From the NCBI GenBank assembly GCA_964413365.1, contig CAYPRM010000002.1:8877-72876 (forward strand): a stretch of DNA of 64,000 nt, read 5' to 3'. The notes below the pieces were generated by a model. The model worked only from the letters and a program-made list of their open reading frames with translations. It searched no databases and was not told where the DNA came from. This stretch comes from RGIG4608 sp964413365 (lineage in GTDB: Bacteria; Bacillota; Clostridia; Oscillospirales; CAG-272). Positions 9,063 to 16,819 of this stretch are shown here, in pieces. The position numbers and the translations under genes were made by a program. Each line of letters opens with the position of its first letter. Within the stretch, counting starts at the first letter, position 1.

Positions 9063-9090
9063 AGAAAAGATGCCCACAGGCATCTTTTCT
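9063..9090 (-). terminator. Intrinsic terminator of ftsZ
   Basis: A perfect 12-bp stem (AGAAAAGATGCC) with a 4-nt loop and a T-run on the minus strand, 12 bases after the ftsZ stop codon. Confidence 0.92.
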
Positions 9091-9102
9091 TCTATTATTG
9101 TA

Positions 9103-10203
9103 TTATCTCTTGAATACGGAGAAGAGATCGTCAAAGTCGATATCGTCGGAGTCGTCCTGCTCAGGCTCAACCTTCTTTGCCTCGGGCTTCTCGTTAGCGG
9201 GCTCGTCCACTCTCTTGGTATCCTTCTTGGGAGCAGGTGCCTCGAGCTTCTTCTCAAAGCCCGTAGCGATAATGGTGATCCTCATCTCGTCCTCAAGCTC
9301 GGGATCGAATGCAACGCCCCAGATAACGTTTGCGTCGGGGTTAGCCTCCTTAGCGATCATCGTGGAAGCGATATCAACGTCCTCAAGTCCGACATCGGGA
9401 GATGCGGTGATGCTGATAAGCACGCCCGTAGCACCCTTGATAGAGGTCTCGAGAAGGGGACTGGAGATAGCTGCCTTTGCGGCAAGCTCAGCCTTATCCT
9501 TACCCGTAGCGTTAGCCATACCCATGTGAGCATAGCCTGCGCCCTTCATAACGGATGTAACGTCCGCAAAGTCAAGGTTAATGAATGCGGAGACATTGAT
9601 AAGCTCGGAGATGCTCTGAACGCCGCGGCGAAGAACGTCATCAGCCGCCTCAAATGCGTTAGCAAGGCTTATTCTCGTATCGGTCGTCTGCTTAAGTCTT
9701 TCGTTGGGGATAACAACAAGAGCGTCAACGTAGGACGAGAGAGCGGCGATGCCGTCCTCAGCCTGATTCATTCTTCTCGTTCCCTCAAATGCGAAGGGCT
9801 TAGTTACGATAGCGACCGTAAGTATATCCATCTCTCTTGCGATGCGCGCAACAACGGGAGCTGCACCCGTGCCCGTGCCGCCGCCCATACCTGCGGTGAT
9901 GAAGCACATATCCGCGCCCGAGAGTATTGCCTTGATATCATCAACGGATTCCTCTGCGCTTCTTGCTCCGATAGTGGGGTTAGCGCCTGCGCCAAAGCCC
10001 TTGGTTACCTTTTCACCGATAACGAGCTGGACGGACGCGTCGCTCCTCTTGAGTGCCTGTCTGTCGGTATTGATAGCTATGAATTCAACGCCTCTTATAT
10101 TGGTATTGATCATACGGTTGACCGCGTTGTTTCCGCCGCCACCTACACCTATGACCTTAATATTAACGCCGCTGCTCATGCTGTCGTCATGTTCGAAAAT
10201 CAT
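9103..10203 (-). CDS. ftsZ: Cell division protein FtsZ
   Basis: Tubulin-like GTPase, 366 residues, that polymerises at midcell to form the Z-ring. The GTP-binding signature GGGTGTG lies at residues 107-113 and the synergy (T7) loop NLDFAD further on. A charged linker precedes a C-terminal peptide ending DDLFSVFKR, the usual position of the ZipA/FtsA/SepF-binding tail. Start ATG 10203 follows GGAGG with 9 nt spacing; an in-frame ATG 42 codons upstream lacks such a site. A terminator after murG and its own promoter separate it from the rest of the dcw cluster. No ftsA precedes it. Confidence 0.98.
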   Translation of the reverse strand: MIFEHDDSMSSGVNIKVIGVGGGGNNAVNRMINTNIRGVEFIAINTDRQALKRSDASVQLVIGEKVTKGFGAGANPTIGARSAEESVDDIKAILSGADMCFITAGMGGGTGTGAAPVVARIAREMDILTVAIVTKPFAFEGTRRMNQAEDGIAALSSYVDALVVIPNERLKQTTDTRISLANAFEAADDVLRRGVQSISELINVSAFINLDFADVTSVMKGAGYAHMGMANATGKDKAELAAKAAISSPLLETSIKGATGVLISITASPDVGLEDVDIASTMIAKEANPDANVIWGVAFDPELEDEMRITIIATGFEKKLEAPAPKKDTKRVDEPANEKPEAKKVEPEQDDSDDIDFDDLFSVFKR

Positions 10204-10255
10204 TATAAATATCCTCCAAATTTCACAAAATAGATAAAAGTTCGTCCTTATATAT

Positions 10256-10284
10256 ATAATAATATATTTTCGTCCCAAAAGCAA
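10256..10284 (-). promoter_or_regulatory. Promoter of ftsZ
   Basis: TTGCTT (10284-10279), a 17-nt spacer and TATTAT (10261-10256) on the minus strand, about 50 bases before the ftsZ start. Confidence 0.65.
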
Positions 10285-10385
10285 GAGTTTTTTTGCATTT
10301 TTTATAAAATTTAAGAGCTTTTTTTGCATTTTTTCAAAATTTGCTCCCCGAGAGGGCGTTTTTCGGCGAAAAATCCCTCAAAAAA

Positions 10386-10414
10386 CAGACTGACCGCGCT
10401 CGGCGATCAGTCTG
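10386..10414 (-). terminator. Terminator after murG
   Basis: An 8-bp outer stem (CAGACTGA with TCAGTCTG) around a GC-rich inner part, followed by TTTTTT on the minus strand. It ends the mraZ-murG transcription unit before ftsZ. Confidence 0.88.
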
Positions 10415-10430
10415 ATATCCATATTTTTCA

Positions 10431-11546
10431 TTATTTTTTCTCGGAAACAAGTCTGACGATCTCGTCATAGATGAGCTTATTTGCGTCGGGGCAGGAGAAT
10501 TTCGAGATGCTCCTACCGAGGCTCTCCCTCTTTTCCCTGCTCTCGATAAGCTCCTCCATCGTGCTCGCGAAGATCTCGTCGCCGAGCGTATCCTCCTCGA
10601 GCATCACCACGGCTCCCGCATCGGAGAGCACCTTGGCGTTCTTATATTGGTGATTATCCACGACGTTCGGCGAGGGGATCATCACGCAAGCAGAGCCGAG
10701 GGCGGCAAGCTCGGATATCGTCATAGCGCCTGCACGGCAGATTATGAGATCCGCCGCACTCATGCGCGTGGGCATATCGTGTATGTATTCAAGAAGTCTG
10801 AGGCTCGGCTCTCTGTCAAGTCCGTCCGCTCTGAACCTCTCACTGAAATCTCTAAAATACTCCCTGCCCGTTCCGAGGTGGCAGACTACGGAGGAGCGTC
10901 CGCGGAGCCTGTCGCGCATATAGGCGTAAACGGTGTCGTTCACCCTTTGTGCACCGAGGCTTCCGCCAAATGCGAGAATGTAGATCTGAGAGTCGGATAT
11001 ACCGAGCTTTTTCCTCGCCTCTGTGCGGTCGAGCACACCAAATCCGCCGCGTATCGGATTGCCGACGCGGATCACCTTATCCTGCTGCTTTATGTAATTT
11101 GCGGTCTCGGGGAAATTGACGAGTATCCTGTCAAGACTTCCCTGAAGCTGTCTTATTGCAAGCCCCGGGCGCGCGTTCGACTCGTGGGCTACGGTCGGTA
11201 TACCGAGCCTTGATGCGACCTTGAGTGCAGGCCAGCAGACATATCCGCCCGTGCCTATGACTATGTCGGGCTTGAAATCCTGTATTATCCTCTTCGCCTG
11301 TATCTGCGACTTGAGCATAAGATAAAGTGCCTTCACATTACGTGGGGAGAGCGAGCGTGATATTCCCATTATATCTACATGGTGGAGCTTATACCCCGCC
11401 TTTACGACAAGGCTGTTTTCAAGTCCACGCTCCGTTCCGACGAACTCCACAACGGAGGTGGGATCGTTTATTTTTATAGTATCGGCTATTGCAAGTGCAG
11501 GATTTATATGTCCTGCCGTGCCGCCGCCCGTCATCAAAACTCTCAT
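10431..11546 (-). CDS. murG: UDP-GlcNAc:lipid I N-acetylglucosaminyltransferase MurG
   Basis: A 371-residue GT28 glycosyltransferase that adds GlcNAc to undecaprenyl-PP-MurNAc-pentapeptide (lipid I) to make lipid II at the inner membrane face. The N-terminal loop GGGTAGHINPA, the motif HESNARPGLA and the C-terminal GGSLGA and AGAMT donor-binding segments are present. ATG 11546 follows GAAAGGA. It is the last gene of the mraZ-led operon and sits 44 bases after ftsW. Confidence 0.97.
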   Translation of the reverse strand: MRVLMTGGGTAGHINPALAIADTIKINDPTSVVEFVGTERGLENSLVVKAGYKLHHVDIMGISRSLSPRNVKALYLMLKSQIQAKRIIQDFKPDIVIGTGGYVCWPALKVASRLGIPTVAHESNARPGLAIRQLQGSLDRILVNFPETANYIKQQDKVIRVGNPIRGGFGVLDRTEARKKLGISDSQIYILAFGGSLGAQRVNDTVYAYMRDRLRGRSSVVCHLGTGREYFRDFSERFRADGLDREPSLRLLEYIHDMPTRMSAADLIICRAGAMTISELAALGSACVMIPSPNVVDNHQYKNAKVLSDAGAVVMLEEDTLGDEIFASTMEELIESREKRESLGRSISKFSCPDANKLIYDEIVRLVSEKK

Positions 11547-11590
11547 TTTTTCCGTCCTTTCAAAATTTTTATTTTTTGCATACTCTTTCT

Positions 11591-12856
11591 CTATGCCCTC
11601 CCCGTAGAGCTGTAACGCGACACGGAGAGAATGATGGCCAGCTCAAATATCTGAAGTGCCAGAGATGTACCGCCCGAGCTGAAGAGCGGCAGGGATATCC
11701 CCGTATTCGGCATTGAATTCGTTACGACCGCAACGTTGAGTGCGACCTGAAGTGCGATCTTGAAGCTCAGTCCCCTGACGAGCAACGCACTGTATGCGTC
11801 GGGTGCGCCTGCCGCTATGCGAAATCCCCGTATCACGAGCAGGGCAAAGAGCAATATCACCGCAAGAGCACCGACAAAGCCCAGCTCCTCGCAGATTATC
11901 GTAAAAATAAAGTCGTTCTGCGGCTGGGATACATATCCGTGCTTTTGAATACTCGTGCCGAGCCCGACGCCAAACAGCCCTCCCGAGCCTATTGCGTACA
12001 GTCCCTGCAGAGTCTGCCACGCCGAGCCGAGGGGATCGACCTCCTCAATGTGAAGCCATGTATTCACACGCTCCTGCGCGTAGTCGGACACGAGTATCAG
12101 CCCCACGCCTGCCACGGCGATGAGAGCGAGAATGAGCACTATCCATTTTGTGTGTGTTCCGCCCATATACATCACGGCGATCGAGAGCATTCCGATTATC
12201 ATAAGCCCCGAGATATGCTTTTCAAGTGCGACGAGCACACAGACCGCACCGAATATGCACATCGGTATGAGTGCGCCGTACTTAAAGCTCGTGGCGGAGG
12301 ATCTCCTGTCGCCGATGCGAGCTGAATTTTTTGACATATAGTGGGCAAGGAGCATTACCACCGCAGGCTTCGCTATTTCCGAGGGCTGAACGGTGATGAT
12401 GCCGAGATCGAGCCATCTTTGCGCACCGCCGCCGTCCCTTCCGACAAATATAACGAGCACAAGGAGCACTATCGAGAGTGCGTACATCACGCACCCGAGC
12501 CTGCGCCAGAGGTCGATATTCGCGAGCATCACGAACGGCACGCTCACAGCAACGGCGAGCAGGGCAAAAATGACATACCGAACGATAAAATAGGAGCTGT
12601 CTCCGTATTTTTGCTCAGCGTAAACATAGCTTGCACTAAAGGACATAACAGCTCCGAAGCAGAGCAGCAGCACGGCGTAGGTGAAAAATCGTGTGTCGAT
12701 CCTCCCTACCCTCGGCGTGCCACCGCCCTCCGACGCGGTGCTATATGTGCGCTCGCGTCTTGACTCAAAATATTTATTTATCCTGACTCTTATACCGACA
12801 TTTTTCTTTTTGACATCGGATTTTTTTGAGGACTTCCCTGTGCTAACATCAGCCAT
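11591..12856 (-). CDS. ftsW: SEDS peptidoglycan polymerase FtsW/SpoVE
   Basis: A 421-residue multi-spanning SEDS-family glycosyltransferase that polymerises lipid II at the septum with its partner PBP. A charged cytoplasmic N-terminus of about 65 residues precedes about ten membrane segments. The family motif region around VGLGTSIQKHGYVSQPQNDF and the downstream EELGFVG are clear. ATG 12856 follows GGAGGACGGT. It directly follows mraY with an 18-base gap where murD usually lies. FtsW and the sporulation paralogue SpoVE cannot be separated from sequence alone. Confidence 0.95.
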   Translation of the reverse strand: MADVSTGKSSKKSDVKKKNVGIRVRINKYFESRRERTYSTASEGGGTPRVGRIDTRFFTYAVLLLCFGAVMSFSASYVYAEQKYGDSSYFIVRYVIFALLAVAVSVPFVMLANIDLWRRLGCVMYALSIVLLVLVIFVGRDGGGAQRWLDLGIITVQPSEIAKPAVVMLLAHYMSKNSARIGDRRSSATSFKYGALIPMCIFGAVCVLVALEKHISGLMIIGMLSIAVMYMGGTHTKWIVLILALIAVAGVGLILVSDYAQERVNTWLHIEEVDPLGSAWQTLQGLYAIGSGGLFGVGLGTSIQKHGYVSQPQNDFIFTIICEELGFVGALAVILLFALLVIRGFRIAAGAPDAYSALLVRGLSFKIALQVALNVAVVTNSMPNTGISLPLFSSGGTSLALQIFELAIILSVSRYSSTGRA

Positions 12857-12874
12857 ACCGTCCTCCGATAAAGA

Positions 12875-13861
12875 TCAGAATGCGAAATACGCTACCGTGC
12901 AGAACACGGCGGTAACGAGCGAGAACACAAGAACGATCTTTCTCTCGCTCCAACCGCATTTTTCAAAGTGGTGATGGATCGGCGCCATCTTGAAAACGCG
13001 GATCCTTCTTCCCGAAAGCTTATACACGCCGACCTGTATTATATCCGACGCCGCCTCGATAAGATATATTATTCCTATAAGGAAGATGATCATCGGCTCA
13101 TCGAGCATAAATACCGAGCCAACAACGAGACCGCCCAAAAACAGCGAGCCCGTATCCCCCATAAATACCCTTGCGGGGTTGAAATTGTAGATAAGGAAGC
13201 CTGCCGTCGCGCCTATCGCCGATGCTGCCACAAGAGAGAGCGAATCGTTCTCCGTGCGGTATGCCACGACTGCGAGGAAGATGCCCACAACGAGCGTTAC
13301 CGAGCTTGCAAGCCCGTCGATGCCATCGGTGAGGTTGACCGCATTGACAAAGCCTATTATGAGCACGAACGCAAAGACGTAATAGAACACGCCAAGCTCA
13401 AGGCTCACGCCCGTAAAGGGTATGTGAAGCGAGGTGTTTATATTGTCCGTGAGCGTCAGGGCAACGAGATAGAGCACCGCCACAAGGGATTGGAGCACTA
13501 TCTTCTGCTTTGCGCTGAAGCCCTCATTCTGCTTCTTTATAAGCTTCGTATAGTCGTCAAAAAAGCCTATCATGCCGTTGAGGACGGCAAGGGATACGGT
13601 GAGCACGAGCGGAACGAGCCTCTCCGTGCTTCCACGCATAGCCGAGATGACTGACACAAGAGCGAGTAATGCCAATATTGCTATAATAAAGCAGATGCCT
13701 CCCATAGTGGGAGTACCTGCTTTATCCATATGCCAGCGAGGTCCGATCTCGAGTATTCTCTGACCTACCTTGTGGCTTTTCAATATTGGGATCACGTGCT
13801 TTTCAAGTATCACAGTGAGCAAAAATACCGCTACTGCGACCAAAATAAACTCAATGATCAT
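12875..13861 (-). CDS. mraY: Phospho-MurNAc-pentapeptide transferase MraY
   Basis: A 328-residue integral membrane enzyme that moves phospho-MurNAc-pentapeptide from UDP to undecaprenyl phosphate, giving lipid I. Hallmarks are the FFDDYTKL motif with the aspartate pair, NLTDGIDGLA, MGDTGSLFLGG and the C-terminal HHHFEKCGW. Length matches the family. ATG 13861 follows AAAGGAAATC. It lies between murF (21-base gap) and ftsW. Confidence 0.97.
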   Translation of the reverse strand: MIIEFILVAVAVFLLTVILEKHVIPILKSHKVGQRILEIGPRWHMDKAGTPTMGGICFIIAILALLALVSVISAMRGSTERLVPLVLTVSLAVLNGMIGFFDDYTKLIKKQNEGFSAKQKIVLQSLVAVLYLVALTLTDNINTSLHIPFTGVSLELGVFYYVFAFVLIIGFVNAVNLTDGIDGLASSVTLVVGIFLAVVAYRTENDSLSLVAASAIGATAGFLIYNFNPARVFMGDTGSLFLGGLVVGSVFMLDEPMIIFLIGIIYLIEAASDIIQVGVYKLSGRRIRVFKMAPIHHHFEKCGWSERKIVLVFSLVTAVFCTVAYFAF

Positions 13862-13882
13862 ATATTTGATTTCCTTTACTGT

Positions 13883-15313
13883 TTATAGAGCAAGCTGAGC
13901 CTTCATATATCCCAGCACCATCTCCGCCTTGAGCGCGCGGCTCGCCTTGACGAGCAGAACGTCGCCGTCCTTCAGTACGCCGAGCAATCTCTTGCCGACA
14001 GCCTCTGCGTCCGCGGTAGTGCTTCTGTATATCTGCTTTTCGCTCATTCCGCCCTCAATAGCACCGCCTGCAAGCTCCGTAGAGGAAAGCTCGCCGTAGG
14101 TAAAGAGCATATCTGCGTGCATTTCTGCAAGGTGGGAGCCTACGCCTCTGTGAAGCATCTGAGTAGTAGGACCAAGCTCACGCATATCGCCGAGCAGGGC
14201 TACCATTCTGCCGCCGCGTGCCCTTGCGGTATCGCGAAGGACGTTGATCGCCGCGTTCATAGACTCGGGACTTGCGTTGTAGCAGTCCTCTATGACGGTG
14301 ATGCCGTTGAGGCTGTATATATTCTGACGCATTCCGACGGGCGAATATGCAAGGAGTCCCTCACGGATCTCTGCCTCGGGAACGTTCATCTTAAGTCCCA
14401 CGGAGAATGCCGCCATTGCGTTGTAAACATTGTGCTTACCTGCCACGGAGAGCCTGATATCGCGCAAGGATCCGTTGGGCGTTCTCATATCGAATACGAT
14501 GCCGTCCTCGGTGGATCTGATATTACTTGCGAAATAATCACACTCCTCGTTCTTCATGCCGAAGTAGAGAGTTCTGTATCTGTCGCTCTCGTGTCCTGCA
14601 AGAAGGGGCTCATCGCCGTTAAGAAGAAGGAGTCCGCCGTCACGCAGACCTGCGGTTATCTCAAGCTTTGCGCGCGCTATGTTCTCACGCGAGCCGAGAG
14701 CCTCAAGGTGGGACGAGCCGATGTTCGTGATAAGCGCGATATCGGGGCGTGCCGCCTCGCTCATATACTCTATCTCGCCAAGTCCGCTCATTCCAAGCTC
14801 GAATACAGCCGCGTCATTTCTCTGGCTGAGCTCGAGCATGCTCATGGGCATACCGATGGTCGAATTGAAGTTCCCCGACGTCTTGTACGTTCTGTATTTT
14901 CTGTCGAGCACCGAGGAGATGAGCTCCTTGGTGGTGGTCTTGCCGACAGATCCCGTAACTGCGACGGTCCTTATGTCAAGCTGACCTCTTACATACTCTG
15001 CGATGTCACGGATAGCCCTTACGGAATCCTCCACGACGATGACTGCGATGCCCTTTACATCAAGGGGTACTCTCTCTGCGATAACGCAGCGGCAGCCCTG
15101 CTTTACTACGTTGGAAATAAACGAGTGTCCGTCAACTCTTTCACCGCGCATAGCGATGAACATGGATGTACTGTCAGCTTCGCGCGAGTCGGTCGTTACC
15201 GTCTCGAAAAGCACCTTGTGCTCACAGCCGACGCTGTAAAGCGTTCCGCCGCATATCTCTGCTACCTTGTCAGCAGTAAGTCTGCCGATGCCGAGTTTGA
15301 TCTTCATGCTCAT
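13883..15313 (-). CDS. murF: UDP-MurNAc-tripeptide-D-Ala-D-Ala ligase MurF
   Basis: A 476-residue Mur ligase that adds D-Ala-D-Ala to UDP-MurNAc-tripeptide in the cytoplasm using ATP. The ATP loop TGSVGKTTTKE (about residues 119-129), the N-terminal MurF substrate domain with TDSRE, and the C-terminal domain with DCYNASPESM fit the family. The start ATG at 15313 overlaps the murE stop as ATGA, a classical coupled junction. Confidence 0.97.
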   Translation of the reverse strand: MSMKIKLGIGRLTADKVAEICGGTLYSVGCEHKVLFETVTTDSREADSTSMFIAMRGERVDGHSFISNVVKQGCRCVIAERVPLDVKGIAVIVVEDSVRAIRDIAEYVRGQLDIRTVAVTGSVGKTTTKELISSVLDRKYRTYKTSGNFNSTIGMPMSMLELSQRNDAAVFELGMSGLGEIEYMSEAARPDIALITNIGSSHLEALGSRENIARAKLEITAGLRDGGLLLLNGDEPLLAGHESDRYRTLYFGMKNEECDYFASNIRSTEDGIVFDMRTPNGSLRDIRLSVAGKHNVYNAMAAFSVGLKMNVPEAEIREGLLAYSPVGMRQNIYSLNGITVIEDCYNASPESMNAAINVLRDTARARGGRMVALLGDMRELGPTTQMLHRGVGSHLAEMHADMLFTYGELSSTELAGGAIEGGMSEKQIYRSTTADAEAVGKRLLGVLKDGDVLLVKASRALKAEMVLGYMKAQLAL

Positions 15314-16785
15314 TTTCTCCTTCCGTAGATTTTTTCTATTGCCGTGCGGACGATCTCCCCCTCGTCAAACGGGTGGACGCCGCTCGCATCTATTTGATAT
15401 TTTTCATGTCCCTTGCCTGCGAGCAGAATAATGTCATTCTTCCTCGCAGTCGCTATCGCAAAGCAGATAGCATTTTTTCTGTCGGGTATCACGCACGGCA
15501 TCTCAAAGCCCTCCGTGCCCTCAAGTATATCCTCTATTATCCGCCGCGGATCCTCCGTTCTCGGATTGTCCGCCGTTATTATGCAAAGCTCCGAGCCTTG
15601 TAGTGCGATCCTGCCCATGAGCGGTCGCTTCTGTCTCTCCCTGTCTCCGCCACAGCCGAACACGGTGATGATCCTGCCACCCTTGGTCGTTCGTATATTC
15701 CGCACGCTCCGCAACACTCTCTCGAGTGCATCGGGTGTGTGTGCGTAGTCGATATAGACCGAAAAGCCAAACTCCTGCGGTATTTTAAGCATCTCGAGCC
15801 TGCCCGAAATGCTACCGACCGTTCCGATAGCCTCTGCGACCTTGTGAGGCTCAAGACCTAACTCTATTGCGGCCGCTGCCGCCAGAAGCGTGTTCATGAT
15901 CTGAAACTCACCGCAAAGCTGACTCTCAACGGAGCACGCGCCGTAGCGTCCGCCGAGCACGTAGGATATTCCGCGTGCCGAGCATACCGCCTGAGTTGCA
16001 ATGTGATCCGCACGTCCCTGCCGTGAGCAGGAGATGCATCTGCACCTCGCATCACGAAGGACTCTTTTCCCGTAAATGTCGTCGGCATTTACCACACCGA
16101 GCCTGCAGTGCCCGAAAAGGCTGAGCTTTGAGAGGTAGTACCTCTCCATCGTGCCGTGGTAGTCGAGATGGTCCTCACTAAGTCCCGTAAAGACGCCGAC
16201 CTCGAATTTTATCGGCTCGAGCCTTCTCTGATCGAGAGCGTGCGAGCTTGCCTCCATCACGACCGTGCCGATCCCTGCGTCCGCGATCCTTTGGAGCATC
16301 GGGTAGAGCTCCTCGGGATCGGGAGTTGTGAAATTTGACTCTGTGTACCCACGCCCAGCTGAAAAGGACGAACAGTTCAGCGTTCCTATGAGCTCACAGG
16401 GAATGTTAAGTGTATCAAAAATATGCTTCAGTATGAAGGAAACGCTCGTTTTTCCGTTCGTTCCCGTAACTGCGATGAATTTAAGACGCTCCGTAGGACA
16501 GCCGCAGATGGCGTTCATCATTTTTGCGATCGCCGCGTGTGCGTCCGCCACCTTGACTGTTATACCGGGCGCGATATCGTCCCTCTCGGAGATGATGATG
16601 CGTGCGCCGTGCAAAAGGGCGTCATTTATATGTGAATTTCCGTCGCTCCGCGTCCCACGCAGGCAAACGAAGGCATATCCCTCTCTCACCCTGCGCGAAT
16701 CCGCGCTCACACCCGTGATCTCGGTATCTCCGAGCCTCTCGGGGCAAAATATATCGCTCATCCTGCAAATATCGCGAAGCCTCAT
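15310..16785 (-). CDS. murE: UDP-MurNAc-tripeptide synthetase MurE, meso-DAP type
   Basis: A 491-residue Mur ligase that adds the third stem-peptide residue. The ATP loop is TGTNGKTSV, the carbamylated-Lys region follows, and the acceptor-specificity motif reads DNPR, the signature of meso-diaminopimelate-adding enzymes. The cell wall is therefore predicted to be DAP-type. I placed the start at ATG 16785, 6 nt after GTGGAGG; an upstream in-frame ATG would overlap the end of the PBP gene and lacks a good site. It ends in the ATGA overlap with murF. Confidence 0.96.
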   Translation of the reverse strand: MRLRDICRMSDIFCPERLGDTEITGVSADSRRVREGYAFVCLRGTRSDGNSHINDALLHGARIIISERDDIAPGITVKVADAHAAIAKMMNAICGCPTERLKFIAVTGTNGKTSVSFILKHIFDTLNIPCELIGTLNCSSFSAGRGYTESNFTTPDPEELYPMLQRIADAGIGTVVMEASSHALDQRRLEPIKFEVGVFTGLSEDHLDYHGTMERYYLSKLSLFGHCRLGVVNADDIYGKRVLRDARCRCISCSRQGRADHIATQAVCSARGISYVLGGRYGACSVESQLCGEFQIMNTLLAAAAAIELGLEPHKVAEAIGTVGSISGRLEMLKIPQEFGFSVYIDYAHTPDALERVLRSVRNIRTTKGGRIITVFGCGGDRERQKRPLMGRIALQGSELCIITADNPRTEDPRRIIEDILEGTEGFEMPCVIPDRKNAICFAIATARKNDIILLAGKGHEKYQIDASGVHPFDEGEIVRTAIEKIYGRRK

Positions 16786-16819
16786 AGCACCTCCACAAAA
16801 AAGAACTGCTTTAACTTCC